NCBI GenBank assembly: GCA_944989445.1
Contig: CALYLW010001009.1
Coordinates: forward strand, 318,804-382,803
DNA: 64,000 nucleotides
Direction: 5' to 3'
Source of the DNA: Ampullaceana balthica
Taxonomy: Eukaryota > Mollusca > Gastropoda > Lymnaeidae
Shown here: positions 11,257 to 21,377 of the stretch, piece after piece
Layout: every line of letters starts with the position of its first letter
Numbering within the stretch: the stretch's first letter is position 1
The notes under the pieces: model-generated
Told to the model about the DNA's origin: nothing
Databases searched by the model: none
Seen by the model: the letters and a program-made list of their open reading frames with translations, nothing else
Made by a program: the position numbers and the translations under genes

Positions 11257-11515
11257 GTTGTGCTGCGGCGCCCACTTTTTAGGGCGCCTACGGCACCCAC
11301 CTTTTTTAAAAGCCCAACTAACTTGTCCTTGTATGATAAATACGTAATATTAAACTTTCTTAAATGTAGACAAAGTATTTTATAATAAGGGTTGTAGGGC
11401 GCCTAAGGCGCCCACTTTTTTTTGTGGTCAAATGCGCAAGTAACTTATCCTTGAATGATAAATACTAAATATTCCTGAAATGTACAAAAATTATTTATAT
11501 AATATTTTTGTTTTA
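11257..11515 (+). repeat. Two tandem copies of a ~120-bp repeat with GGCGCC palindrome
   Basis: Each copy opens with a palindromic head (GGGCGCCTAAGGCGCCCAC in the second copy). It then continues with a T-run, AAGTAACTTATCCTTG, a TGATAAATAC block and a TATTAAACTT/AAATGTA block. A third copy in the opposite orientation lies at 20400-20522. The first copy's head is slightly rearranged. No coding capacity. Confidence 0.75.
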
Positions 11516-12361
11516 AAGTGCTAATCACCAAACGATTTTTTAACCAATTCTAGAAAGCAGCTCACCAAATTACTGCACCAAAAATAACACCTCGAGTCAG
11601 TCAGCAATGTTTAAAACACAAATACTGACGTCAAAGGTTCGTGAGTTGTTTGGTTATGGCTAATCTTGAAACCAAAACTGATTATGAGTTTTAAGTCTAT
11701 AGTTTCAATTTTAAAAAAGCAGAGTGATGTCCCTTAGCGTTAGGCCAAAGTGAGTCAGTCATACATAATTGAGGGTTCATATATATATATGATTGTCATT
11801 TAATCAAAGCGACATACGCGATTAATAGGTGATGCCGTTTAGCCAAACTTTCCTAGAGCTATAACAATTATTTTGTTTAAATCGCGCGACACTATTCAAT
11901 CATTTATGGATTTTGTACCCTGAACTCTACGTAGAAAATAAAGTTTTTACAAAAGCCAAATCTCCTGAATCGCATAATATTACTTATCTCAGCCCTTGTT
12001 CATAGATTTCCAACATCTTCACATGTTATAACAATGTTATTATAGGCACGCGTTATTGCTTAGTCATGGTCAAAGATTTATGATTTAGTGATTCAAAATT
12101 CATTGGAATATTTTTCGAGGAAAAAGGTATATCAATAATTTACCCCGTTGTAAACTGGGGCTAAAACGTTCAAGGATTATCGTAATTATTTTGTTATTTT
12201 AACGTAAAAATGATGCTATTGGGCATCTGAACTACGAATTGGATTTAATCTACTAAATGAAGAACTTTCTTTCACACAGTTATTGGTTGTTAAATACTTT
12301 AATAATTAAATATTTAAAAAATCTTTTTTTAAAAAGGACACGCTTTTAACATAATTACTAC
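11516..12361. other. Unassigned AT-rich DNA
   Basis: No gene recognised. It ends where family T sequence (TCTCATATATAAGGGATTTA) begins. Confidence 0.5.
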
Positions 12362-12815
12362 TTTTAGTAATGTCTCATATATAAGGGATTTATAGTCAAA
12401 AACTTTGTTTTTACAGCTATTTTTACAAGCTTTTATTTAAGTCACAATGTTTGTATGTTGTATCCTTCAAATCTTGTAACGTAAAATTAAACCACTTCTG
12501 ATGGTCCTAGAGATCTCAAAATTGTACCACAGATAGATCTTGGATGACAATGCATTGTATCAAAATTTCAGATAGATCGAATGTACCGTATTGAAATTAT
12601 TGTATTTTTAGTTTATCTATAGTCTATATATAAGCAACGGTACCCGTCTGCTTTGTTGACATCCATGAGTTCACCACGTGGACATATCACCGTTGTATAA
12701 AACGTTGGGCGGGCGCTTATGAGGTGTTTGGTATTAAAAAAAAATAGTGGTAAAAAAGATGTGTGGGCTTCAGACGTGAATTTTAAAGAGTTTTTATTAT
12801 AACTTTAAAAAGTAC
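12362..12815. repeat. Left arm of a large inverted repeat (family T related)
   Basis: Begins with the family T end (GTCTCATATATAAGGGATTT, then TCAAAAACTTTG). From about 12418 to 12815 it matches 14595-15008 in inverted orientation at roughly 90% by eye. The shared blocks include ACAATGTTTGTATGTTGTAT, ACCCGTCTGCTTTGTTGACA and GTGTGGGCTTCAGACGTGAA. The internal segment CAATGCATTGTATCAAAATT...GATCGAATGTACCGTA is homologous to the 535-bp monomers at 51.8-53.9 kb. Confidence 0.85.
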
Positions 12816-13200
12816 TATCAACATCAAGTCTTGCTGGCCGAAATATAAGCGTGATCGATTGCCGACATGGGGGTACGAGGTTCAAATTTCAGTTAGGGAA
12901 AATGTTTTTTTTTGTATTATACATAAATCTGTAATGAAAAGGGGGCATGTCCTCTCCAGCCAATGGGCGTCTGTCATGCAGACACGTACAATGTTTACAT
13001 CACGTGCCGTGCTGAGGTCGGAACACAGTGCACAGCGAGACGACACGACACCTCAGTAACTTGCTTGTTGCCTTTAAAAAAGGTATCGTGTATTTTATAT
13101 AAATCTGTATTTATAATTTATAGGTATATCATCTTATGCTAGTGTACCATTGTTTGCATAACATGGTATGAAGGTGGAAGTAAAAGATGTCATGCCGCTA

Positions 13201-13492
13201 GCGAACAACCTCAGGGCACCTGGCACCCCCTGTTGTATAAGAACAACCTCAGGGCACCTGGCACCCACAGTTGTATAAGGACAACCTCAGGGCACCTGAC
13301 ACCCAAAACAGTTTTATTAGAACAACCTCAGGGCACCTGGCACCCATAACAACCTCAGGGCACCTGGCACCCACAACAACCTCAGGGCACCTGGCACCCA
13401 CAACAACCTCAGGGAACCTGGCACCCACAACAACCTCAGGGCACCTGGCACCCACAACAACCTCAGGGCACATGGCACCCCCTGTTGTATAA
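13201..13492. repeat. 27-bp minisatellite with longer leading units
   Basis: Tandem units containing CCTCAGGGCACCTGGCACCC. The first few are longer (about 50 bp) and include GTTGTATAAG. The later six or so are 27 bp. GTTGTATAAGAA recurs at the right edge, directly before the Helitron-like frame. Open frames on both strands here are by-products of the 27-bp period. Confidence 0.9.
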
Positions 13493-13693
13493 GAAAACGA
13501 TGACGGAAACTGCTACGCAAGGGACTAGACGATTGGAAAAGGCAAAACAAAAGTATAATCAGAAACAGGCTATGGAAGATAAGTCAGCTAAGCGTTCTAG
13601 ATTAGAGAAAGAAAAAGAGAGAAGACAACATGAAACGATTGAACGACGTGCTGCTCGATTGCAGAGACTTCGTGAATATAGTTCACAAATAAG
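13493..13693 (+). pseudogene. Helitron N-terminal charged segment, fragment
   Basis: The frame reads RRLEKAKQKYNQKQ, then KRSRLEKEKERRQHETIERR and AARLQRLREY, ending in a stop after REAW. Highly charged, coiled-coil-like R/E/K stretches of this kind commonly precede the Helitron replicase in metazoan elements. The assignment is an inference that rests largely on the PIF1 C-terminus joined directly downstream. The Rep/HUH domain and almost all of the helicase are missing, so this looks like an internal deletion. It lies inside the 12.4-15.0 kb inverted repeat. Confidence 0.5.
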
Positions 13694-13888
13694 AGAAGCT
13701 TGGCAGTAATTGACCTTGGTTCTGATCTGTTCGCGCAAGGACAAGCTTATGTGGCATTAAGTAGAATAAGATCTCTAGATGGTGTCTTAATTGAAGACTT
13801 GAACTGTGAGAAGTTAACAGGCCAGAAGCCTTGTAATGAGAAAGCCTTGATAGAAATGGAAAGACTCAGATCCATAGCAGACGACTAA
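13694..13888 (+). pseudogene. PIF1-like helicase C-terminus (Helitron remnant)
   Basis: The translation contains LAVIDLGSDLFAQGQAYVAL and SRIRSLDGVLIEDLNCEKL, then ALIEMERLR and a natural stop. GQAYVALSRIRSLDG is helicase motif VI of PIF1/Helitron helicases. The domain normally unwinds DNA during rolling-circle transposition. Only the last ~60 residues survive, one frame away from the preceding charged segment, so no enzyme can be made. A cellular PIF1 is less likely because motifs I-V are absent. Confidence 0.85.
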
Positions 13889-14111
13889 AAAAATGACTAT
13901 ATAATAACTTGACAACTAATACCTTTAACCGATATGATATAGTACTCTCGGATCGCACTCTAAAAGGTAAGGTCAAAAGATAGATTAGATAATCTATCTT
14001 TTACCCCTATCACATTTAAGTTAATGACGATGAAGTTTAACTAATTAAATTGAAATGATAAGGTCGAAAAATCAATAAAAAAATTTTGAGACTAAAAAGT
14101 AGAAAATAAAA

Positions 14112-14588
14112 TACTTAAAAAAAATCTTTTTTTAAAAAGGACACGCTTTTATTTACATATAAAAAGTGCACTAAAAAGAAGAAAATAAACGTTTTCTGTG
14201 ATAACAGGTGAAATCCGTGAACCTATCCACTGCACATAAAAGCGTGGGGCGCTCTTCACAACTCTCTATCATGTGTAAGGCTGCGAAACATAGATACAAA
14301 TTTTTATGAGTATGAATATTAATAAACATTAAAAGTTTCACAACTTTGATCATATACATGTTACTATCATATTAATTAGAAATACTTATCTATATGCAAA
14401 AGAATAATTGCAAACAGAAATGAGTTGTGAAAATCTGAGAGATCTCAAAATTTCAGCGCCCCACGCTTGTATGTGCAGTGGATAGGTTCACGGATTTCAC
14501 CTGTTATCATAGAAAACGTTTATTTTCTTCTTTTTAGTGCACTTTCTATATGTAAATAAAAGCATGTTCTTTTTAAAAAAAAATTTTG
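14112..14588. repeat. Nested inverted repeat, arms ~140 bp
   Basis: The left arm 14112-14253 (TTTTTTTAAAAAGGACACGC, AGTGCACTAAAAAGAAGAAA, TGAACCTATCCACTGCACAT) is repeated in inverted form at 14452-14588, with a spacer of about 200 bp. AAAAAGGACACGCTTTTA also occurs at 12335, outside the larger arms. It could be a fold-back or MITE derived from the same Helitron family. No duplication was identified. Confidence 0.8.
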
Positions 14589-14594
14589 TTTAAA

Positions 14595-15008
14595 GTATTT
14601 TATTTAAAACTTATAATAAAAATTCTTTAAAATTCACGTCTGAAGCCCACACATCTTTTTTACCACTACTTTTTTTTATACCAAACACATCATAAGCGCC
14701 TGCCCAACGTTTTATACCACGGTGTTGCGTTCACGTGGTGAACTCATGGATGTCAACAAAGCAGACGGGTACCGATGCTTATATATAGACTATAGATAAA
14801 CTAAAAATGAAATAATTTCAATACGGTACATTCGATCGATCTGAAATTTTGATACCATGCATTGTCATCCAAGATCTATCTGTGGTAAAATTTTGAGATC
14901 TCTAGGATCATCAGAAGTTGTATAATTTTACGTTTCAAGTTTTGAAGGAAGGATGGATACAACATACAAACATTGTGAATTAAATAAAAGCGTGTAAAAA
15001 GACAGTAG
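14595..15008. repeat. Right arm of the large inverted repeat
   Basis: Inverted partner of 12418-12815. It carries TTCACGTCTGAAGCCCACAC, TGTCAACAAAGCAGACGGGT and ATACAACATACAAACATTGT. The arms enclose about 1.8 kb holding the 27-bp array, the Helitron remnant and the nested inverted repeat. Confidence 0.85.
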
Positions 15009-15256
15009 TTAAGGCAGCAGTAATACACATTCTAAAGTACGCTATTATAGTCCGTTTACACATTGCTTTGGGATATTTGATTTCTATTTAATTTTTTACA
15101 AAAGAGTAAATTAAATAGCGTAACTTTGGGGGCTGTCCATTGACCATAAAAAGGACATAAGGTTTGGAGCCTTTTGATTGGTCTCTGGAGGTGGTGGGTT
15201 TTACATTTGATTAAAGTTTTTGATTTGCTATGTACGTAAACAATCTCATCGATGAC

Positions 15257-15500
15257 GTCAAACCATTGTACACAAATTGGCGTTTTGTCAAGCCGCTGTA
15301 CACAAATTGGCGTTTCGTCAAACCGTTGTACACAAATTGGCGTTTCGTCAAAACATTGTAACACAAATTGGCGTTTCGTCATACCGTTGTACACAAATTA
15401 GCGTTTCGTCAAACCGTTGTACACAAATTGGAGTTTCATCAAACCGTTGTACTCAAATTGGCGTTTACTCAAACCGTTGTAACACAAACGGGTGTTTCGT
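15257..15500. repeat. 30-bp minisatellite, 8 copies
   Basis: Tandem units containing GTTGTACACAAATTGGCGTT. The last units are more diverged (GTTGTACTCAAATT, CACAAACGGGTG). The 112-codon minus and 80-codon plus frames across it are consequences of the 30-bp period. Confidence 0.95.
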
Positions 15501-16814
15501 GAATAATTTTAAAAAGTGATTTCGATTCACAGTTCTTATTTAACATAAGATGAAATTTGAATACACTCTCTATGGAGTTGACTTTCACAATATTCTTTGT
15601 GCAATTGGATAACTAAATAGTAGGATAAATATATAAAAAAATTATTTTCACGTTCAAAATTATGATAAGATAATCGCTAATACTTTTATCTTCTTAATCT
15701 TTAGAGAAAATTTCAAAGAAAAAGCTGACAATGAATCTTATACTTTTTCCCCACGCAATGTAAAAAAACAAAAAACAAACGCTGTGTATTGAAGCGCTCA
15801 GTCATGTTTTTAGAAGTTTCTATTGATTTTAGGAAGTAAAAAAAAACCCCGTAGAGTTTAGCATTACAATTTGTAAATTGTGTTATTGACATTAAACCGA
15901 AGACAACCATTGTTAAATGAAGGTTAGGTCGTGTGTATGGCTGTATATATTTGCCAATAATGAAATTAAAAAACCAAAATCGACCTGAGACTTGAGACCC
16001 TAGCGGAATTGAACGTCTTACTTTAACATTTTTTGAAGTCTAACTACTTAGACATTCCTTCCCACCACACCCCCCCCCAGACTGATCTATTGGTATTGAT
16101 CTACTTGAATGTAATTACAGGAAGCCAGGGAAGTGATTTCTTCAAGAAGATAGCAAAGGGAATGGGAATATCCACTGGTTTCTCCCATAATCCTTTACAA
16201 ACATTTTAGGAATTGTATTCGATCGGCATTTACTTCTTGACTGACATTTAAGGCTGGACAAGGCTGCCAAGAATTGAATGTTCTCATCCATATTATTTGA
16301 TTTCTGAATACGACTCTATGAATGTCTATGGTCATTTCCTTTATGGAATACATGCTTATTATGGGGATAACAGAAATTATTTTTTTAAGTTTTGAATAAT
16401 ATTGTTTTGACGAAATTCTAAATCAACGCATGACATAGATTGTCTTGCCATTAAATAAAGAATAATAAAAAAATTGTATATAAATTCTTTTACAAGATGT
16501 GTTTTGAAACAGGACAGCTGTGGACTAAAGTTTGAAAATTTGTGCGATGACTGACTTACCCAAATAACAGTTGGCTTTAGAAGTTCTATTTTACCACTCC
16601 ACACATATGCGATCAGAACTTGTGGCAACATATCTGGAAGTAGGAAGAAGGGATGCGACGGATGCAGCCCGCACTGGGTAGCATGTTTTTATTAATTGAG
16701 GGGCGACATTTTAAAACCATTTAAAGTGTTCAGCAAACCGCTTGGTGTTCCAAAGAAGCTCCACTACCCTTGATTCACCTCTGGATGTTGGAGGTCCAGG
16801 CTATCTATAACATC
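15501..16814. other. Unassigned DNA
   Basis: About 1.3 kb without a recognisable gene. An 84-codon minus frame at 16377-16631 has no recognisable domain. Confidence 0.45.
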
Positions 16815-17745
16815 TATCTAGGAACACGTCAAGGATCTAGAAACTCGTCAATTATCTGGGAACACGTCAATGATCTGGGAACACGTCAATTATCTGGGAA
16901 CACGTCAATGATCTGGGAAAACGTCAACGATCTGGGAACACGTCAATGATCTGGGAACCACTTCAATGATCTGGGAACATGTCAATGATCTGGGAACACG
17001 TCACTGATATAAGAACACGTCAATGATCTGGGAACACGTCAATGATCTGGGAACATGTCAATGATATGGGACACCGTCAATGATATGGGAACACGTCAAT
17101 GATCTGGGAACACGTCAATCATCTGGAAACACATCAATGGTCTTTGAACACGTCAATCATCTGGGAACACGTCACTGATCTAAGAACACGTCAATGATCT
17201 GGGAACACGTCAATGATCTGGGAACACGTCAATGATCTGGGAACACTTAGATGATCTCGGAACACTTCAATAATCTTGGAATCACTTCAATGATATGGGA
17301 ACTACTGCAATGATCTGGGAACTATTTCAATGATCTCGGAACAACTCTATTGATCTGGGAACTACTGCAATGATATGGGACCAACTTTAATGACCTAGGA
17401 ACTACTTCAATGATCTGGGAACTACTTTAATGATCTGGGAACTACTTCAACGATATTGGAACTACTTCAATGATATTGGACCTACTTCAATTATATGGGA
17501 CCTACTTTAATGATCTGGGAACTACTTCAATGATCTTCAAACCACTTCAATGATCTGGGAACTACTTCAATGATCTGGGAACTACTTTAATGATCTGGAA
17601 ACTACTTCAACGATATTAGAACTACTTCAATGATATGGGACCGACTTCAATTATATGGGACCTACTTTAATGATCTGGGAACTACTTCAATGATCTGGAA
17701 ACTACTTCAATGATCTGGGAACTACTTCAATGATCTAGTGACTAA
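16815..17745. repeat. 19/20-bp minisatellite, about 46 copies, two subtypes
   Basis: The left half is built of 19-bp units AATGATCTGGGAACACGTC. From about 17257 the array switches to 20-bp units AATGATCTGGGAACTACTTC. The two subtypes form separate blocks with a short transition (GGAACACTTAGATGATCTCG). This fits two local expansions from one ancestor. Confidence 0.95.
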
Positions 17746-18080
17746 CTTTGGGCAAAGCCAGAAGCACGACGAAAACTTGTGTATTAAAAATATCATTTTA
17801 GAACCGTCTTATAGGAGTAGTTAGATTGTTTTGATGAATAATGAACAGTGGTTGATGTGGGAAATGCTATATGAACACTTGAAATAAACTTTCATAGTAA
17901 AAAATATTTATGTCTTGGTGTATCCAATGTTATACCATCTTTTTCAGACGCCACTTCCCTACTGAAGATAATTGCTTCCAACCCTTATCCATTGTTTATG
18001 TCTGTGAATGTTAAGTATTTGACTTCTCGATGATTACAAGTTACTTTGAAGTTACCAACAATTATAATATATAATAATAT
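17746..18080. other. Unassigned DNA
   Basis: No gene or repeat family recognised between the array and the fold-back element. Confidence 0.45.
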
Positions 18081-18272
18081 TAATAATAACCCCATTTCCT
18101 GTCCATGACGGACATGTGAAGTAGCGTTCACAAGTTTTTATTTAGCCACCACTAACGAGCAAGTGTGCTAGCCACACAATCCCTTGCTCTTTAGTGGTGG
18201 CTAAATAAGACTTGTGAATGCTACTTCACATGCCTCATAGTCCGTCGTGGACTGGAAAGGGGGTTATTATTA
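18081..18272. mobile_element. Fold-back MITE
   Basis: Arms of about 85 bp: the left contains CATGTGAAGTAGCGTTCACA and TTTATTTAGCCACCACTAA, and the right is their inverted counterpart (TTAGTGGTGGCTAAATAAGA, GTGAATGCTACTTCACATG). The ends are TAATAATAACCCC and GGGGTTATTATTA. The central loop is short (about 30 bp). No coding sequence. The superfamily is unknown because an AT-rich target makes the duplication ambiguous. Confidence 0.85.
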
Positions 18273-18371
18273 CTATTACCAAACAATTATTACAATTAAA
18301 TCAACACAATTTTAAATTTTACTTTTGTCTATAAATAGATGATTATAATAAACAAGCAATAAAAACTCGAA

Positions 18372-18960
18372 TGCATTTTTAAAAGCTATTTCCAACAAAT
18401 AATTTCCGATTATTTTATTCAAGGGAAAGGAATACCTAAGGGAAATCATTTTAGAGTCACACCAAAAATGTGTCAATATAATGCGCACCGCGCAACAGTC
18501 TAACATTCGCATTTGCAAAGCGGGAAAACCCCATTAACTATCATTCTAGATTCCATTAAAAGTAATGTCAAATCAATAATTCTGAAACTAAACAAAACAA
18601 TTGCTAGCTACAAATTGCTGCTAAAATTACGGGAGTCGAGCCAAAAGAGATTTTTCAAAAATTCCTTCTCCAACATTGTTCAAAATATTATTTGCTATCC
18701 TTTGGCGTTTGTTTCAACCCGATAGATGTTATATTTGGCGAGAAATTGACAAAACACTGATATTTTTTATTTTTTTTCCCCAGGAAATCCAGTAAACTTT
18801 TTCGGTAATTTTTTTAGCCCGTACACATCTTTGGGACCTCCTTAACATATTTGCAAAAGACCCGAAACCCTCTATCTGGTATGGTTCAGGAGGAGTTGCT
18901 GATCAAAGCTCGAAAAGACTGGCCAGACATTTCGAATCTATAAACGCAATTCCCAAGTGA
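18372..18960 (+). repeat. Dispersed ~600-bp repeat, copy 1
   Basis: Collinear with 57962-58590. Shared blocks include CAAAGCGGGAAAACCCCATT, TTTCAACCCGATAGATGTTA, AGGAAATCCAGT and TATGGTTCAGGAGGAGTTGC. It also carries the dispersed motif AATATAATGCGCACCGCG at about 18478. Small frames such as 18513-18725 are not conserved in the other copy. Confidence 0.8.
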
Positions 18961-19790
18961 AACTGCGCTAAAAATTTGAAACATCAAATTTTAAAATACA
19001 AATCAATGAACATTTATGCCCTTCACTATTCTATATTTATTATTTATTCAAAAAATAATGTAAAAAATGTGAAATTAAATATCTTTCAGACAATTTTAAG
19101 AATATCACTTTTCAGTGTTGGCTATAAATAGTTTGTACAAAGGTTTCAGACCATCACGTCATAGCTATGACCGATGATCGTATCAACGAGTGCTTCTTAT
19201 ACTACAATAATATAGTATGGTTCAGTCTCAGCTTACAGCTCAACAAACTGTTCAGAGATTACAGGGTTTTTTTCTTTCTGAGGAGTTGCGAGGGGGTCAT
19301 TGACAAGATTGTCTCATTTTCTCTGCTTGGCACTTGGTTACTTCGAAACAACAGCTCACATCTCCATTAGATTGTAGATTGGATTCACTGAAAAGAAGAT
19401 CACGTTTGCTGCGTTTTTTAAAAAATTATTGCAATTCTTTCTTGAAAAGGTACAATTAAGAAACTATTTACTTTTTTAAAACTTTCTATATAAAATCATA
19501 ACTGTGTGTAAGTAAGTTTCTGCGGTTGCTTTTAAAAAAAAGAGATATAAATAAAATAACAAAAGTCATCATTTATTAATCCATGACATTGAGATCTCAG
19601 CTGAATGGTTTAGCAAATGAATGCTTTGACCACGGTCACCATAAGCTTCTGTTGTCTGCAGCACGACGAAGTTCTGATGATAATAGAGACTTACGGCAAC
19701 TGCGTGGTTAAAGTCTTTAAGAGGCTCTTGTTTCAAAGAGATGAGAAATAGGCAGTGGAGGCAAAGACGGCCAGTTTCACTTTGGAGACA
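18961..19790. other. Unassigned DNA
   Basis: No repeat family recognised. A 67-codon frame at 19167-19370 shows no domain. Confidence 0.4.
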
Positions 19791-20101
19791 GTTTGTTGCT
19801 TCCTAGCTCGTGATTGCAGAGTAATCCTACAGTTCACAAATGAGCACATTGAGGTGCCGCAACTTGACAGGGCTGATGTATTGGCGAGAGAAGGTGCTTC
19901 TTAGCCCCAACCTGATCCTCCGATGACCAAACTGAGAGTCAGATTATGGCTGAAGGACCGAGAGAAGTGTCTCTGGGGCTGGAAATCTGGAGACGCGGTC
20001 AGAAAGGTTTACCAGTGTATGCCGCAGCCGAGGATAAGCAAAAGCATCGCGTGGTGGAAAACTCGTAACACTCAGACACTCATCATCCACATGAGGCCTT
20101 A
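19791..20101 (+). pseudogene. Possible LINE RNase H / ORF2 fragment
   Basis: The plus-strand frame reads RVILQFTNEHIEVPQLDRAD then VLAREGAS, a stop, then PQPDPPMTKLRVRLWLKDRE and further residues to IIHMRP. The block V.LQ...H..VP....AD.LAREGA resembles the end of the RNase H domain in some non-LTR retrotransposons, and what follows resembles the linker seen after it. The match is loose and interrupted by a stop. A chance frame remains possible. Confidence 0.3.
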
Positions 20102-20399
20102 GTCACTGTCCGAAACGGATTTACTTGTATAGGTGTGACACGAAGTGGGGGATGAGATATAACTCGACCCCCACCCCATCATCCAAACACAAAAATCCCA
20201 TAGACAATATAATAGCCCAAGTCACTGGATGGATGTCTCCGTAACGCTGGGGGACATAGTGCAACAGTCCATAGCAGTTAAAAAAGTATTTTTTTTAATA
20301 TTGAAAATATAGACTTAAAATCATAATCATTTTGGTTTCGAGATTTTTAAGAGTGTGCTGTGGTGTTTCTCGTCGTAAAATATTATATGAAGTCAATTA

Positions 20400-20522
20400 C
20401 CCAAACAATTATAAAATACTTTGTATACATTTCAGGAAGTTTAATATTTCGTATTTATCAAACAAGGATAAGTTACTTTGGCTTTTGAAAAAAGTGGGCG
20501 CCGTAGGCGCCCTACAACTCCT
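20400..20522 (-). repeat. GGCGCC-palindrome repeat, inverted copy
   Basis: Reverse complement of the ~120-bp unit at 11257-11515: GTGGGCGCCGTAGGCGCCCT at the right, AAGGATAAGTTACTTT and a TATTTATCA block to the left. Confidence 0.75.
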
Positions 20523-20775
20523 GGTATTTGTATATGAATGCATAGGTAATTCATAGAAAATGGGTAGATAATTGGACTGATAGATGGTTAGATAGATGGA
20601 GGATTGAATGTATGTACGATGAATGGAAAGATAATAAATAAATCTTTTTTATTTGCTGAAGTCTTCGTGAAAACTGCTAGTAATGTGGGATCAAATAATG
20701 TAAAAGGCCACACGCTTGGACTAAAGAGTATAAATATCATTTTCATAAGCCTTGGCTTTTTGTGACAGTTTTCAG

Positions 20776-21377
20776 AGCGTCCGAAATGCAAGTGACAACC
20801 GTGTTCACGTCCGAAATACAAGTGACAGCCGTGTTCACGTCCGAAATACAAGTGACAGCCGTGTTCACGTCCGAAATACAAGTGACAGCCGTGTTCACGT
20901 CCGAAATACAAGTGACAGCCGTGTTCACGTCTGAAATACAAGTGACAGCCGTGTTCACGTCCGAAATACAAGTGACAGCCGTGTTCACGTCCGAAATACA
21001 AGTGACAGTCGTGTTCACGTCCGAAATACAAGTGACAGCCGTGTTCACGTCCGAAATACAAGTGACAGCCGTGTTCACGTCCGAAATACAAGTGACAGCC
21101 GTGTTCACGTCCGAAATACAAGTGACAGCCGTGTTCACGTCCGAAATACAAGTGACAGCCGTGTTCACGTCCGAAATACAAGTGACAGCCGTGTTCACGT
21201 CCGAAATACAAGTGACAGCCGTGTTCACGTCCGAAATACAAGTGACAGCCGTGTTCACGTCCGAAATACAAGTGACAGCCGTGTTCACGTCCGAAATACA
21301 AGTGGCAGCCGTGTTCACGTCCGAAATACAAGTGACAGCCGTGTTCACGTCCGAAATACAAGTGACAGCCGTGTTCA
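20776..21377. repeat. 30-bp minisatellite, 20 nearly identical copies
   Basis: Unit contains TTCACGTCCGAAATACAAG and TGACAGCCG. Nearly all units are identical, apart from scattered single-base variants (e.g. near 20931, 21009 and 21304) and the diverged first unit. That implies recent expansion. Because 30 is a multiple of 3, frames stay open on both strands: 276 codons on the minus strand with decapeptide REHGCHLYFG, and VFTSEIQVTA on the plus strand. No homology supports a protein. Confidence 0.95.

Noticed and set aside
12840..12900. tRNA-like ACGAGGTTCAAATTTC segment
   Set aside because: The flanking bases do not form a T stem, and no acceptor or D arm is present.
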